A stretch of DNA of 64,000 nt from an uncultured Chloroflexales bacterium (GCA_937902315.1 CALGUG010000064.1:62001-126000); one strand, 5' to 3'. Numbered from the stretch's first letter, positions 1 to 8,763 are shown. Numbers and translations are program-made. Notes: generated from the sequence alone by a model not told the origin.

Positions 1-87
1 TGGTCCCAGAACCCGCTTGGCTTATCAACACACACGCCGTTTCAAGCCAAACGAGCTCCACTCCTTTAGTGACTATCATTCACACAG

Positions 88-273
88 ATGTATATTACGG
101 TTTGCAAATTACCCTACCGACTCTCAACCCTGGTCGCTATTGGGTTACCAATCTATTGTTTCCTCGTTCAAGCGCCGACTGCAATATCCCCGCAGCTGGA
201 AAATCAGGGTATGCAGCCTGCAGTTGTCTCTCGCTCGAATTCTGCTAATTCTTGTTTAGGGCCGCCCAACTAA
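88..273 (+). CDS. Possible small secreted or membrane peptide (doubtful)
   Basis: A 61-residue reading frame with a hydrophobic N-terminal third (residues about 10-28, signal-like) followed by a polar tail. The stop codon at 271-273 runs straight into a 15-bp perfect hairpin, which is the placement expected for a transcribed gene. Against it: no Shine-Dalgarno site is visible before the ATG, the protein matches no family I know, and an overlapping frame of similar length exists. A real gene could also start upstream of the window. Low confidence. Confidence 0.22.
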   Translation: MYITVCKLPYRLSTLVAIGLPIYCFLVQAPTAISPQLENQGMQPAVVSRSNSANSCLGPPN

Positions 274-314
274 AACAGCTTTGAAACGCTTAGTAGGCAT
301 TTCAAAGCTGTTTT
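272..314. terminator. Bidirectional-type hairpin terminator
   Basis: Perfect 15-bp inverted repeat: AAAACAGCTTTGAAA at 272-286 and its complement at 300-314, with a 13-nt loop. The arms end in A/T runs on both sides, so it could stop transcription either way. Confidence 0.7.
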
Positions 315-319
315 GTTAT

Positions 320-679
320 GTCTAGCCTGATTTTCGCCTTCCACAAGGCGGAGAAGTCTTTCCCTTCCATATGTAGCCAAGCACGTCCGCCTACGGCTAC
401 CAACATCCCGCCCTCCCATCCGAACGATCGCCCCGTCCTACAGTGCCCCGCTTCGTTGCGATAGCACATCCTCCCACAAAAGCCTGAGCGAGATTTCACG
501 CGATGGCCTGAAATCTCGCTCAACAACAACAGGTATCCTCTGATCTGCAGCAAGCCAAAACAAAATGTGATACCAGCTCGGTTTAAAGACTTGCGCCCTT
601 GTAACGCAAAAACAGATAAAGAAGTTCCGCTCTGCCGAAGGCCAAATAGAAAGTAATCAAGTGGCTTTGGCTTAAGCTA
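320..679. repeat. Repeat-filled gap: A core, C hairpin, B element
   Basis: No gene is seen here. The gap holds an A-family core (384-404, plus orientation), a C-type hairpin (arms GAGCGAGATTTCA 486-498 and complement 509-521), and a decayed B element (about 570-674) with left end ATACCAGCTCGGTTTAAAG and the box CTCTGCCGAAGGCCAAA. The right end of B touches the 3' end of the aldo/keto reductase gene. Confidence 0.75.
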
Positions 680-1654
680 TTAGAACGAGCCAGCGTGCGG
701 CAGATAAGGCTCTTCCAAACGAGCCGTCTCTTCGGGAGTCAGCTTGAGCGAAAGAGCCGCGATCGCATCGTCGAAATGCTGCATCTTGCTCACGCCCACA
801 ATCGGCGCGGTCACGCCCGGCTGCTGAGCGACCCAAGCCAGCGCCACCTGAGCGCGCGTCACGCCGCGCTCGGCAGCGATCTCGGCCACGCGCTCGATAA
901 TCGCCCGGTCGGATTCCCAAGTCGCGTCATAGAGCCGCTTGCCGACCTCATCGGTATCGGTGCGATAGGTCTTTTCGTTCCAGTCGCGGGTCAGGCGACC
1001 ACGTGCCAAGGGGCTCCAAGGCAGCACGCCGATGCCTTCGGCCCGACAGAGCGGCAACATCTCGCGCTCTTCTTCGCGGTTGAGCAGGTTGTAGTGGTTC
1101 TGCATACTCACAAAACGGGTCCAACCGTAACGATCGGCGGTATAAAGCGCCTTAGCGAACTGCCAAGCGTACATCGACGAAGCGCCGATGTAGCGCGCCT
1201 TGCCCGCCTTGACCACATCGTGCAGCGCTTCCAGCGTCTCTTCAATGGGCGTCTCGTCGTCCCAGCGGTGGATCTGATAGAGATCGACGTAGTCGGTGCC
1301 CAAACGCTTTAGGCTGGCATCGATCGCCATCATCACAGCTTTACGCGACAGACCGCGCTGGTAGCGCCCTTCGCCCCACGGAAAGTAGAGTTTGGTAGCG
1401 ATCACAACATCATCGCGTTTGGCGAAATCGCGAATGGCGCGCCCCAAAATCTCTTCGCTGGTGCCATCTGAATAGCTGTTCGAGGTATCGAAGAAGTTGA
1501 TCCCCAATTCAAGCGCTTTTTTAATGAACGGACGGCTGTCAGCTTCGGGCATGGTCCAGATATGGCTGCCCCGCTCGGGCTCGCCATAGGTCATACAGCC
1601 CAAGCAGATCCGTGAAACCTCTAAACCCGTTTTGCCAAGGCGAACATATTCCAT
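680..1654 (-). CDS. Aldo/keto reductase
   Basis: 324-residue NADPH-dependent aldo/keto reductase of the TIM-barrel AKR superfamily, similar to the YajO/YghZ type. The catalytic tetrad is visible as Asp56 and Tyr61 (FFDTSNSYSDG), Lys88 (ATKL) and His129 (QIHRWD). The C-terminal part carries the usual cofactor-binding GVSKMQH segment. The start is supported by a GGAG Shine-Dalgarno site 7 nt upstream. Full length for the family; the physiological carbonyl substrate cannot be read from sequence. It stands alone on the minus strand; its promoter region is overlapped by a B repeat (1670-1837), so the repeat edge may affect expression. Confidence 0.93.
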   Translation of the reverse strand: MEYVRLGKTGLEVSRICLGCMTYGEPERGSHIWTMPEADSRPFIKKALELGINFFDTSNSYSDGTSEEILGRAIRDFAKRDDVVIATKLYFPWGEGRYQRGLSRKAVMMAIDASLKRLGTDYVDLYQIHRWDDETPIEETLEALHDVVKAGKARYIGASSMYAWQFAKALYTADRYGWTRFVSMQNHYNLLNREEEREMLPLCRAEGIGVLPWSPLARGRLTRDWNEKTYRTDTDEVGKRLYDATWESDRAIIERVAEIAAERGVTRAQVALAWVAQQPGVTAPIVGVSKMQHFDDAIAALSLKLTPEETARLEEPYLPHAGSF

Positions 1655-1669
1655 AGCTCACTCCTTCTG

Positions 1670-1837
1670 ATCTAGATCCGCCTAAAGACTTGTCTCTTTT
1701 GCACTACGTGAAAACGAAAAAAGGCGAAGGAGTTGTATAAGATTTCGCGCGACAGTGCGAAATCTTATACAACCAAAAACAGTCAAGTTCCACTCTGCCG
1801 AAGGCTAAAACACAAGGTAATCAGCCAGATTTCGTAT
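1670..1837 (+). repeat. B-family MITE-like element with internal C hairpin
   Basis: Left end ATCTAGATCCG (degenerate), right end CAGATTTCGTAT, internal box CTCTGCCGAAGGC at about 1794. It contains a perfect 16-bp hairpin (TTGTATAAGATTTCGC 1733-1748 and complement 1757-1772, 8-nt loop). It fills the gap between the reductase start and the 3' end of the epimerase gene. Confidence 0.7.
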
Positions 1838-1861
1838 GATCTAGATCGCCCAAGCAGGCGG

Positions 1862-2716
1862 CTAGTTGGGCTTCTTCCACGAATATTGCGGTGCAAAACC
1901 GAGCATTCGTTTGGCTTTAGCGTTAGAAAGCAGAGTCTGGTTGGGAGCGACACCTTCCTTGAGGCTAACACCCGGATAGATCTCGGCCATCAGCTCGGCA
2001 TTCGGGCGCTCCATCACAGTGTCGTCGCTAGCGATGATAAAGATCTCGGCACCTTTGAAATCGGCTTCGAGCGCTTTGCGCACCGCTTGGGCCGCATCGC
2101 GCACATCGATATAGCCCCACAGGTTCCACTTGCGCAGCTTGACATCCGCTTGGAAGGAGGTGAAACGCTCGTAGTCGTGCGGCTCCATAATATTCGAGAA
2201 GCGCAGGCCGGCCATCTTGAGCTCTGGGTCCCAACGGCAGAACTGCTTGGCCATCTCTTCGCTCAGAAACTTCGAGAGCGAATAGGCCGTCTCGGGCCGT
2301 CCGGTATACTCTTCATCAAGCGGGGCATAGGGCGGAGGCGAATCGAAGGGCAGACCGAGCACCGTCTCGCTCGAAGCCCAAACCACATTCTTGATTCCCA
2401 AACGGCGCGCCGCTTCAAAGACGTTGTAGGTACTGACGATATTGTTTTCGAAGGTGTAGGCGTTGGGATACAGCCCAGGAGCCGGAATAGCTGCCAGATG
2501 CACAACCGCATCGATGCCACTATAGCGATCATCGATCCCCGAAAGCGCTTCGAGCGTCTGACCGAAATCGGTCAGATCGACCGTTGTAAAGGGGCAAAGC
2601 TCTTCGGCGGGCCGATGTTGATCGACGCTTACGACGCTATAGCCGTGTTCCAGCAGATCCTTAATCGTGGCGCGCCCAGCTTTGCCGCTACCACCCGTCA
2701 CAAGCACTCGTTTCAT
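1862..2716 (-). CDS. NAD-dependent epimerase/dehydratase (extended SDR)
   Basis: 284-residue extended short-chain dehydrogenase. The Rossmann fingerprint TGGSGKAG is at residues 7-14, the active-site Ser-Thr region at 115-118 (ASSETVLG) and the YxxxK pair at Tyr145/Lys149. These are hallmarks of nucleotide-sugar epimerases/dehydratases, but the substrate is not determined. I set the start at 2716 rather than at an upstream in-frame codon because MKRVLVTGG is the natural beginning of the Rossmann fold and an AAGGAAG ribosome site lies just upstream. It may be read with the reductase from a common minus-strand direction, but a repeat element separates the two. Confidence 0.9.
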   Translation of the reverse strand: MKRVLVTGGSGKAGRATIKDLLEHGYSVVSVDQHRPAEELCPFTTVDLTDFGQTLEALSGIDDRYSGIDAVVHLAAIPAPGLYPNAYTFENNIVSTYNVFEAARRLGIKNVVWASSETVLGLPFDSPPPYAPLDEEYTGRPETAYSLSKFLSEEMAKQFCRWDPELKMAGLRFSNIMEPHDYERFTSFQADVKLRKWNLWGYIDVRDAAQAVRKALEADFKGAEIFIIASDDTVMERPNAELMAEIYPGVSLKEGVAPNQTLLSNAKAKRMLGFAPQYSWKKPN

Positions 2717-3034
2717 GAACTTCCTTATTCTATCAAGCGTAGCCGCCAAAAAGCGCTCTCCTGATCTACTCAAGCTGCATCAGCCTGTTCATAAGCAAGC
2801 TTAAAAAAGATTCCGCATCGTATTGCGAAATCTTTCAGACATAAGCTCCACTGCTAAAGGACACGACCGCACGGAGAAGAGCGTTTGGCAGGCTACTCAC
2901 AAAAGCCGATTCACTTTAAGCCAGCTCGCAGGCTGTTCAAAGTTACGCGCTATACCATACCATACAATAGAAAAAGGCGCTCTGTACAACGAGTGTACAA
3001 AGCGCCTCTTCGTTAGCTTTTAAGAAAGCTTGAA
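2717..3034. other. Intergenic gap with a C-type hairpin and a terminator
   Basis: No gene. It has an imperfect C-family hairpin (AAAGATTCCGCA 2806-2817 with TGCGAAATCTTT 2824-2835) and, near the end, the terminator of the YceI gene. No A or B repeat core is visible. Confidence 0.6.
2971..3007 (-). terminator. Terminator of the yceI-like gene
   Basis: Stem AGGCGCTCTGTAC (2975-2987) with GTACAAAGCGCCT (2995-3007), one G-T pair, 7-nt loop, followed in minus-strand reading by five Ts (2971-2975). Confidence 0.8.
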
Positions 3035-3559
3035 TTAGGCTTGCTGGACCAGCTCAAGATCGATGTTGATCTTGATCTCGTCGCCAACCAGCCAACCGCC
3101 GGTCTCAAGAGCAACGTTCCAGTTCAAGTCCCAATCCTTGCGATTGATCTTGGTGGTTGCGCTAAAACCAGCGTTTGTGGTGCCGAAGGGGCTCTTCGAC
3201 ATACCAGCGTACTCGACATCCAGCACGACCGGCTTGGTAATGCCCTTGATGGTCAAGTCGCCATACAGCTTGCCTTCGTTCTCGCTGGTCAGCTCCAGCT
3301 TGGTGCTCTTGAAAATAATCTTGGGATGATTCTCAACATCGAAGAAGTCAGGCGATCGGAGGTGGGCATCGCGCTGCTCATTCTTGGTATCAATGCTCGC
3401 CACGTCGATCTCGACATAGGCGCTTGCGGCGCTGGGGTTGCTAGCATCGCCCTCAATCGTGCCGCTGAAGCTGCCAAAGTGGCCGCGCACGTTCGAGATC
3501 ATCATGTGTCGAACCGAGAACTGAATATCCGAGTGAGCATTATCGATCTGCCAAGCCAT
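3035..3559 (-). CDS. YceI family lipocalin-like protein
   Basis: 174-residue YceI-domain protein, a lipocalin-like barrel that binds isoprenoid-type lipids in known members. The family pattern is clear: W-x-ID-x-AHS-x-I-x-F-S-V-RHMM at the start, the SPDFFDVENHPKIIF block in the middle and FGTTNAGFSATTKINRKDWDLNWN near residues 124-148. There is no signal peptide, so it should be cytoplasmic, as in many Gram-positive-type versions. The ATG has an AAGGAG site 9 nt upstream. It lies 65 bp downstream of the Rrf2 regulator on the same strand and is probably co-transcribed or regulated by it. A 12-bp palindrome sits in the gap. Confidence 0.93.
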   Translation of the reverse strand: MAWQIDNAHSDIQFSVRHMMISNVRGHFGSFSGTIEGDASNPSAASAYVEIDVASIDTKNEQRDAHLRSPDFFDVENHPKIIFKSTKLELTSENEGKLYGDLTIKGITKPVVLDVEYAGMSKSPFGTTNAGFSATTKINRKDWDLNWNVALETGGWLVGDEIKINIDLELVQQA

Positions 3560-3576
3560 ACTTCTTTACTCCTTAA

Positions 3577-3588
3577 ACATAGCTATGT
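3577..3588. promoter_or_regulatory. Palindrome before yceI-like gene
   Basis: Perfect 12-bp palindrome ACATAGCTATGT immediately upstream of the Shine-Dalgarno site. It could be an operator, but it does not match the palindrome in front of the Rrf2 gene. Confidence 0.35.
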
Positions 3589-3624
3589 GGTAAAGACACT
3601 CTGTACATAGCACATAGTGTGCCG

Positions 3625-4101
3625 TTATGCTTGTTCTGCAGCACCCGCTGCAGCTTCAAGACATTTCGCGCGCTGAACAGCCTGCGCCATATCAGCGATC
3701 GTCAATGACTCTAATGTTTTGCGAACACCGTCTTCGACCTCTGCAAAAACCCCGTGCAACACTCGCACCATACTGACACCCGTAGGACAGTTTTGGTTGG
3801 GTGTATGCGGCTTAAAGGGCGAGGCCATTTCGTCACCAAGCGCTTCATAAACCCGCAACAACGAAATTTGGTCCGGTTTGCAGGCCAGCGATAAACCGCC
3901 ACCTTTGCCCGCTTGGCTTTCTACTAATCCAACCTTGACCAGCTTCGCCACAAGCCGACGCACAACCACTGGGTTGGTGTCGATACTGTGGGCGATCGCT
4001 TCGCTACAGAGACGGACGTTCTTAGGCGACTCGTCTCCTTGCCCAAGCGCCAAGATTGTCAAGATATGGGTCGCCACTGCTAATTGTGTGTTGGCTGCCA
4101 T
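3625..4101 (-). CDS. Rrf2 family transcriptional regulator
   Basis: 158-residue Rrf2-type winged-helix repressor. The N-terminal HTH spans about residues 8-60 (SEAIAHSIDTNPVVVRRLVAKL), followed by the wing GLVESQAGKGGGLSLA. Four cysteines are present (32, 73, 104, 147), but not in the CxxxxxCxxxxxC spacing of IscR/NsrR, so an Fe-S cluster is unlikely; thiol sensing as in YwnA/HypR-type members is possible. It precedes the YceI gene on the same strand. A dyad symmetric site directly in front of its start codon suggests autoregulation. Confidence 0.9.
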   Translation of the reverse strand: MAANTQLAVATHILTILALGQGDESPKNVRLCSEAIAHSIDTNPVVVRRLVAKLVKVGLVESQAGKGGGLSLACKPDQISLLRVYEALGDEMASPFKPHTPNQNCPTGVSMVRVLHGVFAEVEDGVRKTLESLTIADMAQAVQRAKCLEAAAGAAEQA

Positions 4102-4103
4102 AA

Positions 4104-4124
4104 TGTAACCATTGTAGTTACAAT
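4104..4124. promoter_or_regulatory. Probable Rrf2 operator
   Basis: Two overlapping dyads just upstream of the Rrf2 start: TGTAAC-N7-GTTACA (4104-4122) and ATTGTA-GT-TACAAT (4111-4124, perfect). A dyad adjoining the regulator's own start is the usual place for an autorepression site. Confidence 0.55.
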
Positions 4125-4805
4125 AAATCGATTTGTCAAGGGCAATTTCGGAGCATTTTACAGATAAGCGATCGCTGCCCCCTTGGCAGAACGAAATGCG
4201 CTTGCCACGACTCCATCGTCATCTAGCGTCCTCTACATTTCGTTGCACCGCAACGTGCTAGAAGCGAGTTTGCGCATGCTCGTGGCTGTTTCCATGCAAT
4301 GCTCAGCGTTCCTACGGAATCCGCTTGAATCGTGGTATGTGGGGGCGGTCTCGGCACACAGCTACAACACCGTGCTTTCGGGCGAGCCGTTAGTAGCCGT
4401 AGGCGGACGCGCTAACGACCCTCCTTGAGGAAGTGAACAAGCCGCCAAAGTGCTGAAGTGATCAAACAGATTTGGTATCAAAAGCTCCTTGGAGGAGACC
4501 TCAATCGTGCCCGCCTCCAAGGTCACCCTACTATTATAGAAAGCTTAACTGACTCTGTATATGCCATTTTAGGCTTTTTTAGAACAAAATAATGAGACTT
4601 ACACACACTCATAGCCAATCCGATCGCCTTATTTCTTTTTGGCCTTCGCTAGGGCGGAAGGAGGCTCTTTTTCTCTGCGTTTTTCATGTGTTCGACTTGT
4701 GAGTCTACACGTCTGTAAGCTGATTCGGTATCAAAAGCAAAAAAGGCTTCCACTCGGCAAATATCCGCCTCGCAAAGCCTGTTTGAAAAAAGTCGGCCCG
4801 CATGC
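4125..4805. repeat. Gap with A core and two B-type right ends
   Basis: No convincing gene. It has an A core in minus orientation (4389-4411), then two B-type ends sharing GGTATCAAAAGC: GATTTGGTAT at about 4469-4478 and GATTCGGTAT at about 4722-4731. No internal B box is visible, so these are solo ends or deleted copies. Confidence 0.6.
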
Positions 4806-4835
4806 ATGACAATCGTATAAGGGCTATGCTACAAT
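4806..4835 (+). promoter_or_regulatory. Promoter of the STAND-TPR gene
   Basis: -35 ATGACA (4806-4811), 18-nt spacer, extended -10 TGC-TACAAT (TG at 4827-4828, hexamer 4830-4835). It is 44 nt upstream of the start codon. Confidence 0.5.
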
Positions 4836-4878
4836 CAGCAGGAGTATCAGAATTTCCTTTGACTGGCGGGGTTCCGCA

Positions 4879-7425
4879 ATGGCTGAAATGTTGGCGCAAC
4901 AGACCTCTCTGCTCGCTTCACAACTGTCTGTTTATCTTCCACCAGAACGAGCTCAACCATTGGCGCAATTGCTTGCGACTCTCCGAGCGGGTTTTATCGA
5001 CCCGACGGTCGCGCAAGAGCGCCTCGCCAATGATGGGCCGCTCTTGGAAGCAGTGCATCGTTTGGGTGCCCGTGCTGTAACACTCCAGATCCCTGGCAGT
5101 GCTCTTGGCATTATGTTTGGAAAAGACGCCGACCTACGCATCGCTACCATCACGATCGGTGATGTCGTGCGACGTACTTCGGCCTCTTCAGGTGGTGCTG
5201 GCGGCAGCGAAAACGATTCTGGCACCAATACCTATCACGCTGTTTTCCATCTCCCACCTGCTCCAAGAACTTTGCTCGCCTGTCAGCCACCCTATACCTA
5301 CGATCAAGCCTTGGTGGGGCGCGAATACGAATTGCAACTGCTTACCGCACAGCTTGCTCCCACAATGTCAGCCGCGCCACCGCCGGTTTTGTTGACTGGC
5401 GCAAGCGGAATCGGCAAAAGCGCCCTTGTGACTGCTTTCGTTAACCAGCAACGCCACGCCTTCCCGGGCGGAATCTTCTGGATCAATATGAGTCAGCCCG
5501 ACGAGATTCCGCTTCAGATCGCAAGTTGTGGCGGCCCTGGCGGTTTGAACTTGCCCGGCTGGGCCTCGCAATCGCTGACGGCCCAAATCGAAGCGGTCTA
5601 TAACGCTTGGCAACAGCCGATCCCCCGCTTGTTGATTTTAGAAGATCTCAGCGACGCATCGCTCTTGGCGCGTTGGGCGCCGGCCAGCGGAGGCTGTCGT
5701 GTGCTGGGTACCGCGCTCTCGTGGCCCGAGCCGCACCAAACCCTGTCGCTCGGTTCGCTGCCACGCGCCGCCAGCCTGCAGCTTTTGCTCGATCGACGTG
5801 CTCGCGCAACCAATACCACTGTGGCTGTGTTGCTCTCTGATCGTGCCCAAGCGCAGGTCGCCAACGCGATCTGCGACGAATTCGACGACCTGCCGCTGCC
5901 GCTGATGTTAGCTGGCGCAGTGCTCGGCAACCATGCCCAACATGTGCCGCTCTCCTCCTATTTAGGGCGCATGGCCCAATTGATGCGCACCTACAAAGTC
6001 GCGCTCAACGATCTGCGCGTCAAAGCGCCCAGCAACGAAGAGCGCAAGGTCAGCGGCGCCTACCTCGTTACCATCGACGTGATCCGCGCTCAAGGCGAGG
6101 TCGGCTCGGTCGCACTCGATTTGCTGCGCCGTATCGCCCTGTGTGGGGCAGCCCCGCTGCCGGGCTACCTGCTGCCGCGTTTGGTCGAGGTCACACCCGA
6201 GTCGGGCGCCGCCTGGGATAACACCACCAAAGCGCTCCGACTACTGCAACAGCTCGGTTTGCTCAGTGCGCATGGAGAGTTTGTGCGCATGCACAGCGCG
6301 GTCGCCCACTTAACGCGAGGCATTCTGCCCGCCTCGAACGAAGATATTGCAGCGGTCGAACGCGGTCTGATCGCCAGCGCAACCTCGCGCCATTCGCAAC
6401 AAGAGCCTTGGGACGGCCTGCCGCTCGTGCCGCATATGGCCCATATCTGCAATGGGCTCGGCAATCGTACCGACGATCAAGCAGCCACGCTCTTGCTCAA
6501 CTTCGGCTACTTGTTGCAAAATCTCGACGACCTGCAACGAGCTAGACCGGCCTACGAACGGGCGCTCGAGATCTGTACCTCGGTTCTGGGCGACAGCCAT
6601 CCGGCAGCGGCTCGCATTCTCTCGAACTTGGGGCGGCTGCTTCAAGATCAACAGGATTTCGAGGGTGCACTGGCCTATTTCAAACGAGCGCTCGCCATCA
6701 ACGAGCAAAGCTCGGGGCCGAATTCGCCGCCCACAGCGCGGGCCTTGCACCGCATCGGTTCGCTCTATGAAGGCCAAGGCCAACTCGATGAAGCGCGCAG
6801 CTACTACGAGCGCGAACTCGCCATCAACGAGCGGATCTATGGCACCGAGCACCCCGATACGGCCAGCAGCATGCTCACGCTCGGCCATATCTTCCAAGAA
6901 CAAGGCGACTACAGCCAGGCGCGCAATCTCTATGAGCGAGCGCTCGAAGTCTGCGAACTGGTGTTGGGTCAAGATCACCCAGCCACGGCACGCAGCTTGC
7001 ACGCACTAGGCTTACTCTGCGAACAACAGAACGACACTTGGAGCGCTCGCCACTACTACGAACGCGCCTTAGCTATTCGCGAACGAACCTTAGGCCCACA
7101 GCATCCCGAAACGGCCAAGAGCCTGCATACGCTCGGCTACTTGCTGCATTTGCAAGACGAATTCGAAAAAGCCCACGAATATTACGAACGGGCGCTCGCG
7201 ATTCGCGAAAAAGTGCTCGGGCCGCTGCATCCCGATACAGCCAGCACGCTGAACAATATCGGACACTTGATGGAACTAAACGACGATCTGATCGCAGCGC
7301 ACCATATGTACGAACGCGCTTACCAAATCTGTAGTCAGACCTTGGGGAACGATCACCCAAATACGCAAGTGGTGCGCACCAATCTCAACGATATGGAAGC
7401 ACGCTTACGCGAAAGACGATCTTGA
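4879..7425 (+). CDS. STAND-type NTPase with kinesin-light-chain TPR repeats
   Basis: 848 residues. Residues 1 to about 105 form a small N-terminal domain ending in a beta-rich segment (GIMFGKDADLRIATITIGDVV) reminiscent of effector-associated adaptor domains. An NB-ARC-like NTPase follows: Walker A GASGIGKS at 174-181, hydrophobic Walker B LLILEDLSD near 251, and a GLPL-like motif (DLPLPLMLAGA) near 337. From about residue 535 to 840 come seven 42-residue TPRs of the kinesin-light-chain type (ERAL.I.E..LG..HP.TA). Such proteins are signal-transducing ATPase switches; the ligand is unknown and a defence or developmental role is only possible. No strong Shine-Dalgarno site is seen (GCGGGG, 7 nt). 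Its stop overlaps the LysR start, so the two are translationally coupled. Confidence 0.88.
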   Translation: MAEMLAQQTSLLASQLSVYLPPERAQPLAQLLATLRAGFIDPTVAQERLANDGPLLEAVHRLGARAVTLQIPGSALGIMFGKDADLRIATITIGDVVRRTSASSGGAGGSENDSGTNTYHAVFHLPPAPRTLLACQPPYTYDQALVGREYELQLLTAQLAPTMSAAPPPVLLTGASGIGKSALVTAFVNQQRHAFPGGIFWINMSQPDEIPLQIASCGGPGGLNLPGWASQSLTAQIEAVYNAWQQPIPRLLILEDLSDASLLARWAPASGGCRVLGTALSWPEPHQTLSLGSLPRAASLQLLLDRRARATNTTVAVLLSDRAQAQVANAICDEFDDLPLPLMLAGAVLGNHAQHVPLSSYLGRMAQLMRTYKVALNDLRVKAPSNEERKVSGAYLVTIDVIRAQGEVGSVALDLLRRIALCGAAPLPGYLLPRLVEVTPESGAAWDNTTKALRLLQQLGLLSAHGEFVRMHSAVAHLTRGILPASNEDIAAVERGLIASATSRHSQQEPWDGLPLVPHMAHICNGLGNRTDDQAATLLLNFGYLLQNLDDLQRARPAYERALEICTSVLGDSHPAAARILSNLGRLLQDQQDFEGALAYFKRALAINEQSSGPNSPPTARALHRIGSLYEGQGQLDEARSYYERELAINERIYGTEHPDTASSMLTLGHIFQEQGDYSQARNLYERALEVCELVLGQDHPATARSLHALGLLCEQQNDTWSARHYYERALAIRERTLGPQHPETAKSLHTLGYLLHLQDEFEKAHEYYERALAIREKVLGPLHPDTASTLNNIGHLMELNDDLIAAHHMYERAYQICSQTLGNDHPNTQVVRTNLNDMEARLRERRS

Positions 7426-8330
7426 GCAATCAGTCACTCTTAGACCTAACAAAATTACGTATCTTTGTGGCGATCGCAACAAGTGGGAGCTTCACGCGCG
7501 CCGCCGAACAACTGTTATTAACCCAACCCACCGTTTCGCAACAGTTGGCGGCGCTCGAAGCGCAAATCGGCGTCAACTTGCTCGAACGCCAACCCCGACG
7601 GGTTCAATTAACCGCAGCAGGAGCTGCACTCTTACCATTCGCACGGCGGATGTTGGCGCTCTCTGCCGAAGGTGCGCGAGCCGCACGCGACGCCGCCGGA
7701 CTAGCAGAGCGCACCCTACGGCTAGGGGTCGGCAATGTGTTGGCGGTCTATCTTTTGCCAGAGGTCTTGCAGGTCTATCGCCAGCTCCACCCCGAGGTGC
7801 TGATACGTATCACAACGGGCAACAGCGCCGACCTGCTCGAAGCGGTGGCTGAGGGGCAAGTCGAACTCGCCTTAGTCGGCTCTCCCTCGGCCCACTGGCA
7901 GACCGAGATCACGCCATTTATGTACGACCGTCTCGTCGTGATCGTCTCGCCCGACGATCCTTGGCGACATCGCAGCCGAGTATCCCTTAACGAGATACGC
8001 AACCGTACGCTGCTCACCCGCGAGCCCGGCTCAGCCTTGCACACTTCGGTCGAACAACTGCTAGGCAGCGATACGCTTACCGGAGACAACGTTATTATTC
8101 TTGGCGAAACCGAAGCCATCAAACGCAGCGTCGAAGCCGGTCTTGGCATCGCTTTGATCCAAGGTATCGCCGTACGGCGTGAAGTCGCCGCCGGGCAGCT
8201 CTGGCAGCTCAATCTCGCCGAAGGCAACGACAAACGCATCTACTCCTATGCCTACCAGCGAGGTCATGTCCTTTCCTTAGCAGCCCAACAACTTATCGAA
8301 CTCCTGACTCAATCGCAGACCTCCTCCTAG
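7422..8330 (+). CDS. LysR family transcriptional regulator
   Basis: 302-residue LTTR. The N-terminal winged HTH covers about residues 9-67 (RIFVAIATSGSFTRAAEQLLLTQPTVSQQLAALE), and the C-terminal two-lobed co-inducer domain begins near residue 95, resembling the CysL/CbbR subgroup. It starts with TTG at 7422-7424, overlapping the TGA of the STAND gene (TTGA); no ATG is available nearby and the frame begins exactly at the LTTR N-terminus, so the TTG start is convincing. The pairing suggests that both proteins respond to one pathway. LTTRs normally control a divergent operon; here it sits downstream in an operon, which is less usual. Confidence 0.92.
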   Translation: MSNQSLLDLTKLRIFVAIATSGSFTRAAEQLLLTQPTVSQQLAALEAQIGVNLLERQPRRVQLTAAGAALLPFARRMLALSAEGARAARDAAGLAERTLRLGVGNVLAVYLLPEVLQVYRQLHPEVLIRITTGNSADLLEAVAEGQVELALVGSPSAHWQTEITPFMYDRLVVIVSPDDPWRHRSRVSLNEIRNRTLLTREPGSALHTSVEQLLGSDTLTGDNVIILGETEAIKRSVEAGLGIALIQGIAVRREVAAGQLWQLNLAEGNDKRIYSYAYQRGHVLSLAAQQLIELLTQSQTSS

Positions 8331-8421
8331 GCCATTCCAACTTGTCCCAGCCAAAATCAGGATCATCTATCTGGTTAGAAAAAGCGTCAACGGAAAACTG
8401 TTATTTTGCATGAGGTGAAAA

Positions 8422-8715
8422 ATGGCACGTAGTAAACAGCTATTGCCTATGCAGAAGCCCAAAAAACGCTATTCTTGGGACTCGCACGCCATTCGGGCCT
8501 TGCGCGACCATCTTGGAATGACCCAGCGCCAAATGGCAGAGGAACTCGAGGTTCGCCAACAAACCATCAGCGAATGGGAGACGGGTTTTCACAAGCCCCA
8601 TCGCTCGACCCAAAAAACCTTGAGTATGGTCGCCGAACGATCTGGATTCGAGTACAACGTTCAGTCGGAAAACGAAAACAACAATCGAGAACTTGAACAG
8701 AGTGTTAATCAATAA
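8422..8715 (+). CDS. XRE-type helix-turn-helix protein
   Basis: 97-residue single-domain DNA-binding protein. The Cro/C1-type HTH lies at about residues 24-78 (IRALRDHLGMTQRQMAEELEVRQQTISEWETG), flanked by a basic N-terminus and an acidic Asn/Glu-rich tail. A GAGGTG ribosome site precedes the ATG. The 91-bp gap after the LysR gene and the strong terminator after it suggest it ends this transcription unit or forms its own. No toxin partner is adjacent. Confidence 0.88.
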   Translation: MARSKQLLPMQKPKKRYSWDSHAIRALRDHLGMTQRQMAEELEVRQQTISEWETGFHKPHRSTQKTLSMVAERSGFEYNVQSENENNNRELEQSVNQ

Positions 8716-8763
8716 AGCTATTTTCATTCCACTTTGCTTCCGACATTCTCTTTCTGGCAACTA

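Noticed and set aside
1733..2764. Long plus-strand frame (about 340 codons) opposite the epimerase gene
   Set aside because: It is the antisense of a clear Rossmann-fold gene and of a repeat element, has no ribosome site, and its protein looks like no family.
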